From: Membranipora membranacea
Taxonomy: Eukaryota; Bryozoa; Gymnolaemata; Cheilostomatida; Membraniporidae
Direction of reading: 5' to 3'
Assembly: GCA_914767715.1 (NCBI GenBank)
Contig: OU612071.1
Coordinates: forward strand, 14,119,493 to 14,183,492
Length of the DNA stretch: 64,000 nucleotides
Part shown: in pieces, positions 54,712 through 64,000 of the stretch
Layout: each line of letters begins with the position of its first letter
How positions within the stretch are numbered: position 1 is the first letter of the stretch
Program-made: the position numbers and the translations under genes
Notes under the pieces: generated by a model
What the model was told of the DNA's origin: nothing
Database searches by the model: none
What the model saw: the letters and a program-made list of their open reading frames with translations, nothing else

Positions 54712-57700
54712 ACAATGACAATGAAATATAGTGTCTTTTTTGCTATGAATTGAAAAGTTTGAAGAACTGAAAGTCAATGGAGTGCATGACTTGGAGTGTC
54801 ACATTCACTGACAACCATGTCCACCGGCCTTCTGAAGTTGGCGTAAGTCCAGTAGTTAAGACCTCGGACCACTAGACTTCTTATTCTACCAACTACAGAA
54901 AGCCTGTGGTGACAACAGGAACTCCAAACTCAATACGTGGCATAAGTTATTATAAAATAAACAACATGTTATCATCTACTTGTTGTATCTTGTTATCTGT
55001 CTACCTTGTCCTCTCTGTCGGTCTGTGGTAGCCAACAGACTACAGAGTATAACTATCTATGACTTCATAAAGATTATACCAAGGAGTAAAAGACTCCTTG
55101 TATATACTACCAATGAGCAACACTCACCTGATCAGTCTCTGAACCTTAGTCTATTCTTACTTACTCTCCTCTGTCTTACCTTCGACAACTAAGTAGGTTA
55201 CTAGTTAGTACTTACTTGATGATGAGTATTGATTAGTAATTTCTAATTGCTTATTTTGGTGAGGGTTCCAGGTGAAGTAGTTGAGATGGAGAGGTGGCTC
55301 TTAGTCTGATTATCTGAGTCAACAGCTTGTTCAGAGACATATAGAGTCAATTGATGTGTGATGACAGAACAGAAGTAGTTATATCCGAAAATAACATTAA
55401 TTTGACAGTAGAACCAAATAAATTGTCTAACTCTCAACTCTAACTGTTCACATAGCTACTACATAGAAATTGCATGTGTTTTAATTTCCCGGTTTTCCAA
55501 TGGCCAATCAAATAAATTACTCATTGAAAGCATGTTGCTGATTGGTTATTTTCAGAATACTTTTCAGCAACTTTGGATCATTACAAATCTGACTGTAGAC
55601 TAAGTTCTTTGCATACAATTAATTAGGAAAGACAACTTCCAAAGAATGCCTGCCTCAACCAGGGAGTTTGGGACCAAGAAAGCAGATGAGACCTTTTGCT
55701 GTAAAAACTCCTCGGTTTCTGCTAACTACAATTGGTATTTTTATTCCGTAATCAAAAATTCTGACCTTTATGCTGAAATAAAAAAGTATCGAAAAATAAT
55801 AATACATTAAATTATATAAACCTGATCAATCACAATGAAATTCAGTGTCAAGAAGGCAGGTGTCATGAAATATACAGCTAAATTTGTTTTGCAAAAGAAT
55901 TCCATATAAATATTAAGTTATTGTATTAAATATAGAATTGTTTTGTATTACAATACCATAAAATATATGTTTATCTGAATTTTCTTTCTGCAATCAACAT
56001 TTTCAGGTTGGATTTATATAATATTCAAAATTCAAAGCTGGAATATTATTATTTCTCTTTATTTTAATGATATATTTATTATATTATATAATATAATAAA
56101 TTTCAAATTATATTCGCCGTCAATCTTTGTCTAATAAAGTGGGTCAGCATATTTCGCCTATGAAATTACCCTCATTTTGTTTCTATCTTTATTTCCCTGG
56201 CTGCCAGACCAAAAAGTGTGATCTGCTCCAATGATAGCTTATACAAAAAAGTGCCAATTTATGGTCTCATCTGTTCATCGGCCAGCGCCCCCTATAATTA
56301 GGGACAACTCCTGACACAACCCGATTCAAACCACAGATAAGAAGAGATTTATTTGCTTGGCTTTGTGAATCAACAAGCTTGTGTAGGAATCAATGAAAGC
56401 CTTTACTTTCTAACAAAGCCTAAAAATAGAACGCAATAAAATTTTCCAAAAAAAGTCCTATGACTCAGCATAGCAGAGAGCAATTATTACTCAGGTCATT
56501 TTTACAGGTCGTGAACTGCGCCCCCCTTAAAGGTCGAGGACATGTTGACAGGTCATTATAAACGCCATATCCCTTCTGCTATTTTACCTATTATATGCTC
56601 AGTGCCTGACAAAGACTGACGATTGGTATAGAACACTGAGGTATAATATTATTCCATTTCAATGTTATAGAGAATGTCTTCAAAACAGCACAACAGATCG
56701 TGAAATTATGTGACTTGAAAACACTGGTAAGTATCTTTGTATAAAGCAATCATCCCTCAAGCGAGAGCACATAATCAATCACATGCTTACAAATGACAAG
56801 AGATGTGTTTCTGGAACATAAATCCCCTATTTATTTCTCTTTTTATTTCATATTAGTGTGGTCTTGTTCAAGTTTTGCTATGAATGGTATCACCTATGTA
56901 ATCTACTCAGGCTGCACTGTTGGTATGATTATCTTAAAACACATCCGTTAGCAGACTAAGCTAATTCAAAGCTGGTAGTGGCATTTCATTGTCAACCACT
57001 TTCCCCACCCTACTACCAGCTATCATGACACAGTACTGAACTAAGCTTAGGTTACTTGACTTTGACTTGACTTCAACACATTTTCGTTTCTTCAAACATT
57101 GTGTGCGTGAGCACCAGCAATAGTTTATAAATGACCATGATACTGCAAGTCTCCTCCTCAGATAGTTACAGAGTCCTTCTCTTTATGTGCAATACTGTCT
57201 TTATGCTAGGATCTCGCAGAGTCACGGTTATAGGCAGTAAACAAGCGTAGGTTACAGGTGTGCCTATGGAAGCCTACTAAACATGCGCCCGTGCTATCCC
57301 TTTATTTAGCAAGATATTTGCAATCAACCAAGAAACACATTCTGATTACTTATTCACTCATTGCTATTCATTGACAATGAATGAATAAACACTTTTGAAT
57401 AAACTTGGAAAATCCCAGTATTTTTATGACTCACCATTAGGAAAACCAAGACGCAGTGGAATGTGTTATGATTATCATTAAACAATTGTTCAAATAATAA
57501 TTGTCGTTTGATTGGCAAGGCTGCTAAGAGGTGGTGCGTTACACTGCAAAATTGAAAGTCAAATCATTAGTAACCCATTTAGCTTAGCGTTTAGGTCATG
57601 CAGTACAGAGCAGGCATTGACAAGATCCAAACAGACTAATTGTGCTTGCATGCATGTAGCAGTCAGGCAATATTTGGAAAGGAGGATTGGTATTTGAGGA

Positions 57701-58438
57701 GACCAGAATCAATTGACATCAGGGTGAGATTCTAATTGCCAGGAACACATGTTGCATCAAAATATTCAGGAGCGTTCAGTAACTTCATTGTGCTGCCGAA
57801 TTCTTTGTGCGTGATCTATACTTTATATAATGGTAAAATATATTCTTGTTATATGAACTCAATATTGCACAGCCAGTGTTCTGGAAGGCAATCGCAGCTG
57901 TAGGGGTTTGCGAGCGCGATCGCTCTCCGAAACACCATTAAGGGTATGTGGGGTTAAGCTTGTTTAACTAATCAACCGTGAGAAAACCGGAGCCCTCTTT
58001 GGCTTTTGGAGCCCTCACTTTTGCATTTGATATATAAAATGAAAGTAGTATAATGTATAAGCTTATCATGTTTTTGCCTACATATCAGATGTAGGTTATC
58101 GCTTAATTATCGGAGCCCGATCGAAAGCGGGTGAGACACCTTTCTCTAACTAAACATGTTTGTAGCTCAAATATAAGAGGTTGCTTTCACGAGATCATCT
58201 TCGGTTCAAAATCTTACCGTATGATCCAACAAGTTTACGCCTAAGAGTATTTGCGTGAATTTTATTTGTGATTTGTAAGTCTATCAAACCATATACCAAT
58301 TTTCTCAAAAATGCCAATCACTAAATTGGGATTCAACAACTGACAGGTAGTTATAAAACCCCCAACTACATTTGTGTGATGACTCTGATTTAGGTTCATC
58401 AACAACAAGTAGGTGACATCACATGAAACTGATAGTAC

Positions 58439-58696
58439 CTGCGTAATGAGAGAGAAAGGATATCCATCTGTAGTTGATTTTAAATGTTTAAAGTATTCCC
58501 CCAAAAGTATTTTACTGTTGGTCAGTACTTTACTGGCGAATTCTAACCAATTAACTGCCTCTTCCTCGAGGAAGAGGGAGTTCATTGTTCTAGCGCTATC
58601 AGTGACTTTCACTGGAGAAAGCTTTGAATTCTTTTCACAGGTAAAAACTTGGACAAGTGCTGCAGTACTTACTGAATACTTACTGCCTGACTATGA
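58439..58696 (-). CDS. exon-like open frame, unrecognised
   Basis: The minus-strand frame is open after a TAG near 58697. It contains MNSLFLEEEAVNWLEFASKV and ILLGEYFKHLKS, helical and protein-like, and reaches a good donor ACGCAG/GTACTA at 58439 in phase 0. An in-frame ATG is at about 58585. The acceptor is unclear (CTCCAG at about 58614 or TGAAAAG at about 58635). Phase 0 would join in frame to a possible extension of exon 1 of the RGS3-like gene (KPDLTNRLSTG before ATG 50492). Alternatively it is a separate gene diverging from the one at 58985. No family recognised. Confidence 0.4.
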
Positions 58697-58984
58697 AATG
58701 TTCTGCTGGTATCTTTGAATCTAATTCTAGTTTGATACGAATCGATGGGGGACAATTTCTACATGAGCCATTTCTCAAGTGTTATTATTTTTCTTGTTTG
58801 GAGCACTGGCCTCCAACTTTGCTAACTCTCTTTCTCTGCAAGAATTTTAACTGCAATACTCTGCTTTCTTTGAGCCTAATTAGCTGTCAATTTTATCTTC
58901 TATCATTATAATAGGATCTTAATTGGGTCATCGCATTGGAGAGACAATTATTCTAGTAATTTTTGACGGACTTGATTCTTTGCC
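58697..58984. promoter_or_regulatory. candidate divergent promoter region
   Basis: About 290 bp between the minus-strand frame and the plus-strand ATG at 58985. If both are first exons, their promoters must lie here. I see no clear TATA box or initiator; the call rests on layout only. Confidence 0.3.
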
Positions 58985-59006
58985 ATGGCTGAGGGACAAC
59001 TTGGAG
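58985..59006 (+). CDS. unrecognised plus-strand gene, exon 1
   Basis: 22 coding bases, MAEGQLG plus one base, then donor GGAG/GTAGGT. Very short, supported by a good start context and by the frame fit with exon 2 (a Gly codon is completed across the junction). Confidence 0.55.
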
Positions 59007-62000
59007 GTAGGTGCACTTCATTCATTGCAGAAAAAGTCCAGTTCGGATGGGCAATAACCAGGTTTATGAAAAAATCATAGTAGAGGGTTTGTTGGTGCAG
59101 CCCATGTTGCAATGTAAGACCCAGTTTAAGTACTTAGTCTGATCCAACACAGGAATGTTACAACTTGTCTTACAGTACTCAAGAACAATAGATTTTTTAC
59201 AATAAAGGCTGTATAACAATGCTGTATTGTATCTAAGAGGCCTTGGGCGCTGTAAGACCTGTCCTACAACATGTCTTACAACACCCGTCGCCAGCGACGG
59301 TTTTTAGTGCCCATTCAGAACTGCATAAATTTTTGTAATGTTGGAAAAAATTTCTAACAAAGTGTCTCCGAAATCCCCTTTTTGATAAGACATGAAGCTC
59401 TTACAGCTGCAGGGTACTATGATCTTTGACAAATTTAAATTGGTTTATGAATAATAACTGATCATTATTTGGTAGATTAATGATTTCTTTTCAGGAGGAT
59501 GGGGGGACAACCTCCACATTTCAAGAAGTAATGGGTTGCCTCATGATTTGAGGGTTATTCTTGATTCCTGTACTATTGCATACATTACATACATATAAGG
59601 TTTTTAAGATGATTTACTAATGATTTTAAGGCATTGAGGGCGAAAGTTGATTGTATGAAATTCTCGATGCTGCAAAGTGATCCTAAGACTCATTGTTCCC
59701 ACTGACAAAGACCAAAAGTTCTATGCCTAGGACTTAGTTCAGATCAATATGAGCTCCGATGAATCACACTCTAAGTTTATAACCAACTTCTGGCTGTAGT
59801 ATGTTGTTCTCATCGAAATAATGGCATACTTTTAGCACCTAAAACTTGTTTGAAGATAAAAAAGAAGGGGCAACTCCGAAGTATGATTATAAAATTGTCA
59901 ATTCATTTATTTATCATCACAGTAGGGAGTTCTCTCTCAGACTATCCGTTTCATTTTGATTTGTTTGATTGCTTTACACCAATTCAAATGCTCTGAACTG
60001 TTTTCAGTTGACCGCTCTATTACTCATTCAAGCACCCATACTTCAACACACCGTTCCAAATGCTTTCATTACAACTTTAATATAATGTGTGACTCTTTTT
60101 TTTTCTACTGTTTCTACAGGTTCATTATCTTTATCACTTGACCGATTACTTGATGGATTTGATTGTGTCCATGAGGATGATCCCAATCAACAACAACCTG
60201 TAGAGACAATTTCCCACCATACAGCAAATCTTAATTTGAGAGGTTGGTTTTAAACCTTTGATGTCGTACTACAGAACAATCCTTAGACTGGAATCAGTCA
60301 AACAATATAGAGTTATCTACTCAGGTTGGGTGTTAACAGACAACTCCAGGCTACTCAATCCTCAGATCCTCACTTGCGAAACAAACAGTGACCAATGGTG
60401 ACATGATAGAACCCTAACCTGTCTTGACAACTTTTTTTTTCGGTGTTCTTTGTTCACACCTCCCCTCACCGATCAAAGCTTGCCAAGACAGGCTAGATAA
60501 AACCCTCTTAATATCTTGCAAAACCTTGCAAAACTTAGTTGATTGTTATGCGTGGTAATAATAAACCAGTTTGAGGGCTTAGATTCTGTGGGATTTCCTG
60601 TCGTTGATAAGATCTTGCAACATACTCTGAAAAAGCTAGATTTACCAAAGAGTCTGATAAGTACTCATGACTAATTTCCTAATCTCAGAGCTACAATTCT
60701 TCTTTATAGTTCCAGCAGACTGTGTAGGTGACGGAATCAATCAAGCCGTATTGGGGAGTACTGCAGTTATGGAAAAAGGGATAATTGAAGGTTTGTGACA
60801 GCCACCATTCAGCAATCGTATTTTTTTATTTCGGAAACTCTTCAAAAAAAGTGTTTGACCCTTCCATCTTCCCTGTCGCTTATGGCCTGCATGGAGAGCA
60901 AAACACTTGATTTAACCACGGCCAGGCGGTTCTGGGATCAAAGAAATACAAATTGTCAAACCGCTAAGCGGTATGTGTATTGAAAAGAAAATATGCCTTT
61001 TATGTGGTGTATGCTCCCATAAGCTTTTGCAATCATTTCATACCCTGACATCCACCAGTTTTATTCACCATACCGTACACCACAAGTGTTCTGACATGTA
61101 AGCAGGTATATAATAAACAAATCTGATATCTTACACGTGATTTTATTTTGCAGAAGGAAGCAACTTAACATATGTGTTGGGTGCTACCGAGAGGTTACCG
61201 CTGAAATACTGCATAAGAGCTGTAAATAAAGCTGTAAGAAATAAAAATCTGGCGGGAAGTGTAAGGAAAGTCACCCTGGAGAAGGATATCCCAAGGTTTA
61301 TTTACAGGCTCTTGAGATCTGGTGAGTTATTCTACTAATTTCATAATCGGTTTGGTACACAAAAGTCTGCACATTGCGGTGTCTAACATTAGAAATTTAG
61401 CATCCATCCTGAATGGGAAACAACAGCGGGGAATTTGTTTTGAAGTCGACATGTGATAGAAAATTAATATTTGGGTAGATATATTGCCATTGGTTTATGG
61501 TATGAGGCAAATGTAGACTCACAATTTCAATCACATCATCATCTTAGTTTTTGTCATCCTTGTTAAATACATTTTCAAATTGATCCCTATTTCACCTTGT
61601 GAAACTTACTAGGGATATGTCCCGAGTCCCTGGTCCAACTAAATCCTTAAGGCATGAATATCATTTTTGTCTTCTCTTTGTACATGAGTAGACAATCTGC
61701 TGGAGCTGAATATTTCAATCCTGATACCAGGGAGGGTGGGAGACCCACCCTCCCTGCTGATACCCTCCTCAAATATTCATGCTTTTATAACTGAGATAAG
61801 GGGTTATAGGATAACTCAACTCAACCTGCTACAATCAATAGAACCAGCTTATCTCAAATTAAGGTTTCAAATATCTATCTTGCTCAAGCGGGATACTTTT
61901 TGGTTTAAAGCTATCCGTGGGGTACTAGCCACCAGCCTTTGAGGTGACATTACGAGAAGATCATCGTCAAATGAGTTTTCTAGCTGTCCGGGCGAGTATA

Positions 62001-63581
62001 CATGATGTAAACTATACAGCGTAATAAGAAGTGGAATCCAATGCCAATCTTGTTTTCGCCCCTTTTTTGTGAAGTTTTCGATTTTCTTTATTGTTTAGAT
62101 ACCCATAATATGGTAGGGTAAATGTGAATATAGTAATGTATTAGATGAATAAGTATAATATCATTCTTCAATCTGATATACAATAGTAAACTGCATCATA
62201 AGGTTGCCTCTAGGGGGCTACCTAGTTTTGGCTTAGTAGTATTATTTGTACCTATGTACTCTATCTGCATGTTAAAAGGGCTCCTTGTGTTATTTGTATC
62301 AGCAGTGTAGTCCCGTAATAGTTATAGTTATACCCATCCCTTCCTCTTAATGTCTACCTTGTCAATTTTGGTAATATCTCCGAGTTCTTAAATGAATCCA
62401 TATGTATTTACTGACATTTTACCAACACAATTGTGCTAATCTATAGCGTGTAAAGCATGCATAGAACCCTATATTGAACAATTTTTTGAAATAGGAGAAA
62501 GCTTGTATTTCAGCAGACTAAAATTACCAAGGAGCTCCATCAATGTTGGTGTTGGCTTACTTGTATGCAGACAAATAAATTTATCAGTTTCCTCCACAAA
62601 CTCAAACGCAATTTTTGGTTGCTGCTTTCAGGTAAAATTGAGGTGCTTCAAAAGTCGATACCAAGCTCCATGAGTTTAAGTGCATATTCACCAGAGGCGT
62701 TAACAGAGTATGGTAAGTTGTTATGAACAAGAATGATGTCTAAATGGAATGCCAAACTTCCTAGAGTATCATAGAAAAATGAGTGTAATGTCGATAAAAA
62801 AATTGTGTGCATAGATAGAGATATTAATATAATGTTTCTATGGAAATTCGGATCTCAAGCCAGTTTTCCAGGCGGCAGAAAAAAGGAAAAATTAAATTTG
62901 CTTTATTAGTGATGGTCATATACAGGTGATATAAGGGATATTTGGAACTGGGCTGATTTCGATTATATATACTGGCAGATAATGAAAAGGATTGTACATC
63001 TACCATTTCCGACATCCTCTTTCAAGTAATTTAAGGGTCAAACCATATTTTCATTTTTTTTGTCACTCTCCCTTCGAAGGCAGCGTTTTGGCAATGAGCC
63101 GCTCATTGTGGGACTTTATATAAGATACACTATCACCATTGCGATTGGCTTGATAACACTCTATATGAAATAACTGTCAAGATAAAATATCTGGCAAGTT
63201 TTCCTAAATGACATTGCATTTCTAGCCACCACCGAACTAAATGTGGTGTTAGGCTTGTTGCATCCTCACATGAGCAGTCGTCACCTTTTTGCACAGTTGT
63301 TAACAAGAAGGATTGCGACTTAATTAAAATACCCCCAGAGTAAACTTAAATTCATTATTCTGAAATTTTTTTAGGAATATTATACATTCAGCTTTCAAAC
63401 TCTCACATATACAACGATCAGATAGTCACCACAAATGAAGAGTACAGCCGGTTTCTAAGTTTACAAACAGATGTCCATCTCCATGATATGGGTATCGCAA
63501 TAGATGGCTTCAGCACCAAAGCGGAGTTCAAAAGAGGGGATGATGGGAACTGGTGGACTGAAGTACACCTCAGCAGCTATG
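58985..63581 (+). CDS. unrecognised multi-exon gene, 5' part (runs off the right edge)
   Basis: Six exons starting at ATG 58985 (context TTGCCATGG): 58985-59006, 60120-60242, 60710-60790, 61154-61321, 62632-62712 and 63375-63581. Each donor leaves one base, so all five visible introns and the next one are phase 1, and the joined frame stays open for about 227 codons. The protein starts MAEGQLGGSLSLSLDRLLDG, without a signal peptide or membrane segment. It has an acidic/Gln patch (HEDDPNQQQP), a basic helical part (CIRAVNKAVRNKNLAGSVRK), then mixed alpha/beta sequence including GILYIQLSNSHIYND and GNWWTEVHLSSYG. I do not recognise the family. The uniform phase makes individual exons skippable without frameshift. 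Intron 1 holds a copy of the 59076-59340 element. Confidence 0.7.
59076..59340 (-). mobile_element. repeat element with TGTAAGACATG hairpins, copy 2 (inverted)
   Basis: Inverted, moderately diverged copy of 54297-54589. It lies inside intron 1 of the plus-strand gene. Both ends align with copy 1 (GCAGTTCTGAATGGGC on one side, GGGCTGCAC on the other), so the unit borders are well supported. Confidence 0.75.
60120..60242 (+). CDS. unrecognised plus-strand gene, exon 2
   Basis: 123 nt, acceptor TTTCTACAG, donor AGAG/GTTGGT. Encodes SLSLSLDRLLDGFDCVHEDD and a Gln/Pro-rich continuation. Confidence 0.65.
60710..60790 (+). CDS. unrecognised plus-strand gene, exon 3
   Basis: 81 nt, acceptor CTTTATAG, donor GAAG/GTTTGT. 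Encodes VPADCVGDGINQAVLGSTAV then MEKGIIE. Confidence 0.65.
61154..61321 (+). CDS. unrecognised plus-strand gene, exon 4
   Basis: 168 nt, acceptor TTTTGCAG, donor TCTG/GTGAGT. Encodes GSNLTYVLGATERLPLKYCI and a Lys/Arg-rich helix ending PRFIYRLLRS. The best-defined exon of the set. Confidence 0.75.
61728..61756. repeat. perfect GC-rich hairpin CAGGGAGGGTGGG
   Basis: CAGGGAGGGTGGG, loop AGA, then CCCACCCTCCCTG. Related single arms occur at about 43970, 44870 and, in looser form, 18425-18452. The family may be a short mobile hairpin, and the G-runs could also form a quadruplex. Confidence 0.7.
62632..62712 (+). CDS. unrecognised plus-strand gene, exon 5
   Basis: 81 nt, acceptor GCTTTCAG, donor TATG/GTAAGT. 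Encodes KIEVLQKSIPSSMSLSAYSP then EALTEY. Confidence 0.7.
63375..63581 (+). CDS. unrecognised plus-strand gene, exon 6
   Basis: 207 nt, acceptor TTTTTTTAG, donor TATG/GTAAAT. Encodes ILYIQLSNSHIYNDQIVTTN, a middle part with GIAIDGFSTKAEFKRGDDG, and NWWTEVHLSSY. Looks like a folded beta-rich domain that continues beyond the window. Confidence 0.75.
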
Positions 63582-64000
63582 GTAAATATTTAATTATTCC
63601 ATATTGATTTATTTTTGTTTTATCTTGGCACACTCAGAAGAACATCATTTTAATGATGAATATTGCTTGTCAATAAACGTTTAAAAAAAACAAAAAGAAT
63701 CTTATTAGCTGTTTGCTCATCCAAAAAGTCATTTCTTGGATGGCCTCAATCAAGTTTGTCATCTTGAAATCAAAAAATCAAGTGCTAGACTCCAACGACA
63801 GGCATAGTGTGATTGGTACAATGAGTATTATCTCCACTTCAGACATTATCATGTCATAAAAATCCCTGCCATAATGCATGTTGGTAAGAGAATAATTTTT
63901 TTTCTCGGAGTTCTTTTTTGTGGGCAAAGAAAATTGAGATAAAAACAGTTACTGCTTTCCTACCATTATGCTATCACATTTTGTGTATTATTCCCAATGT

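Larger units (their letters stand above)
50493..58438. other. 7.9 kb without a supported gene
   Basis: Lies upstream of exon 1 on the minus strand. It is either intergenic or a first intron of the RGS3-like gene. Two donor-like sites on the minus strand (near 55133, ATCAG/GTGAGT, and near 55214, TCAA/GTAAGT) could belong to untranslated exons, but the sequence there does not look coding. Repeats at 54297-54589 and 54635-54711 are listed separately. Confidence 0.4.
59007..64000. other. introns of the plus-strand gene
   Basis: Introns of 360-1310 bp between the six exons, plus the start of the next intron from 63582. Besides the repeat at 59076-59340 and the hairpin at 61728-61756, nothing else is supported. 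Confidence 0.5.

Noticed and set aside
55100-55440. Possible exons near 55133 and 55214 with donor-like sites on the minus strand
   Set aside because: All frames carry stops soon after weak acceptors. At most these are untranslated exons.
58262-58438. Read-through of the 58439-58696 frame to a stop that overlaps an AATAAA
   Set aside because: A good GTACTA donor precedes it. An intronless ending with a poly(A) signal at the stop is possible but less likely.
1-64000. CRISPR arrays, bacterial operons, rRNA or tRNA genes
   Set aside because: No spaced direct-repeat array, ribosome-binding pattern or recognisable RNA gene was seen. The intron-exon structure is clearly eukaryotic. tRNAs were not searched exhaustively.

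Overview
This is a eukaryotic window: AT-rich animal DNA, with short exons in long GT-AG introns, many palindromic repeats and no operons. I read it as an invertebrate metazoan. A marine invertebrate such as a tunicate is only a guess, because nothing in the window fixes the taxon.

About 50 kb (419-50492, minus strand) is one very large gene, assembled here exon by exon from in-frame splice sites. Exons 1-20 join to exactly 956 codons with no frame break. They encode, in order, a C2 domain, a linker rich in basic and serine residues, a PDZ domain, a complete Dbl-homology (DH, RhoGEF) domain split over five exons, and a PH domain. Two large low-complexity exons (21 and 22) and a further exon with its own start codon (exon 23) follow. 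The C2, PDZ and PH parts match the vertebrate regulator of G-protein signalling RGS3 in order and in short signature motifs. The matching RGS domain would lie beyond the left edge. As I recall it, mammalian RGS3 keeps C2, PDZ and a PH-like block but has no DH domain, so this gene looks like a fuller C2-PDZ-DH-PH-(RGS) form. That is the most interesting observation here.

The largest intron of the N-terminal half (35810-43411) holds a mobile-element island of about 7.3 kb at 35958-43262. It contains direct copies about 1.5 kb and 0.7 kb long, inverted arms and decayed small ORFs. Other introns carry palindromic MITE-like elements at 6332-6544, 8941-9294, 46667-46875, 47480-47519, 48210-48292 and 54635-54711. 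A roughly 290-bp element occurs in opposite orientations at 54297-54589 and 59076-59340.

At the right end, a plus-strand gene starts at 58985 and runs off the window. Six exons are visible, all joined by phase-1 introns, and I do not recognise its product. Just upstream, on the minus strand, is an exon-like open frame (58439-58696). It may be the first coding exon of a divergent gene, or an upstream exon of the RGS3-like gene.
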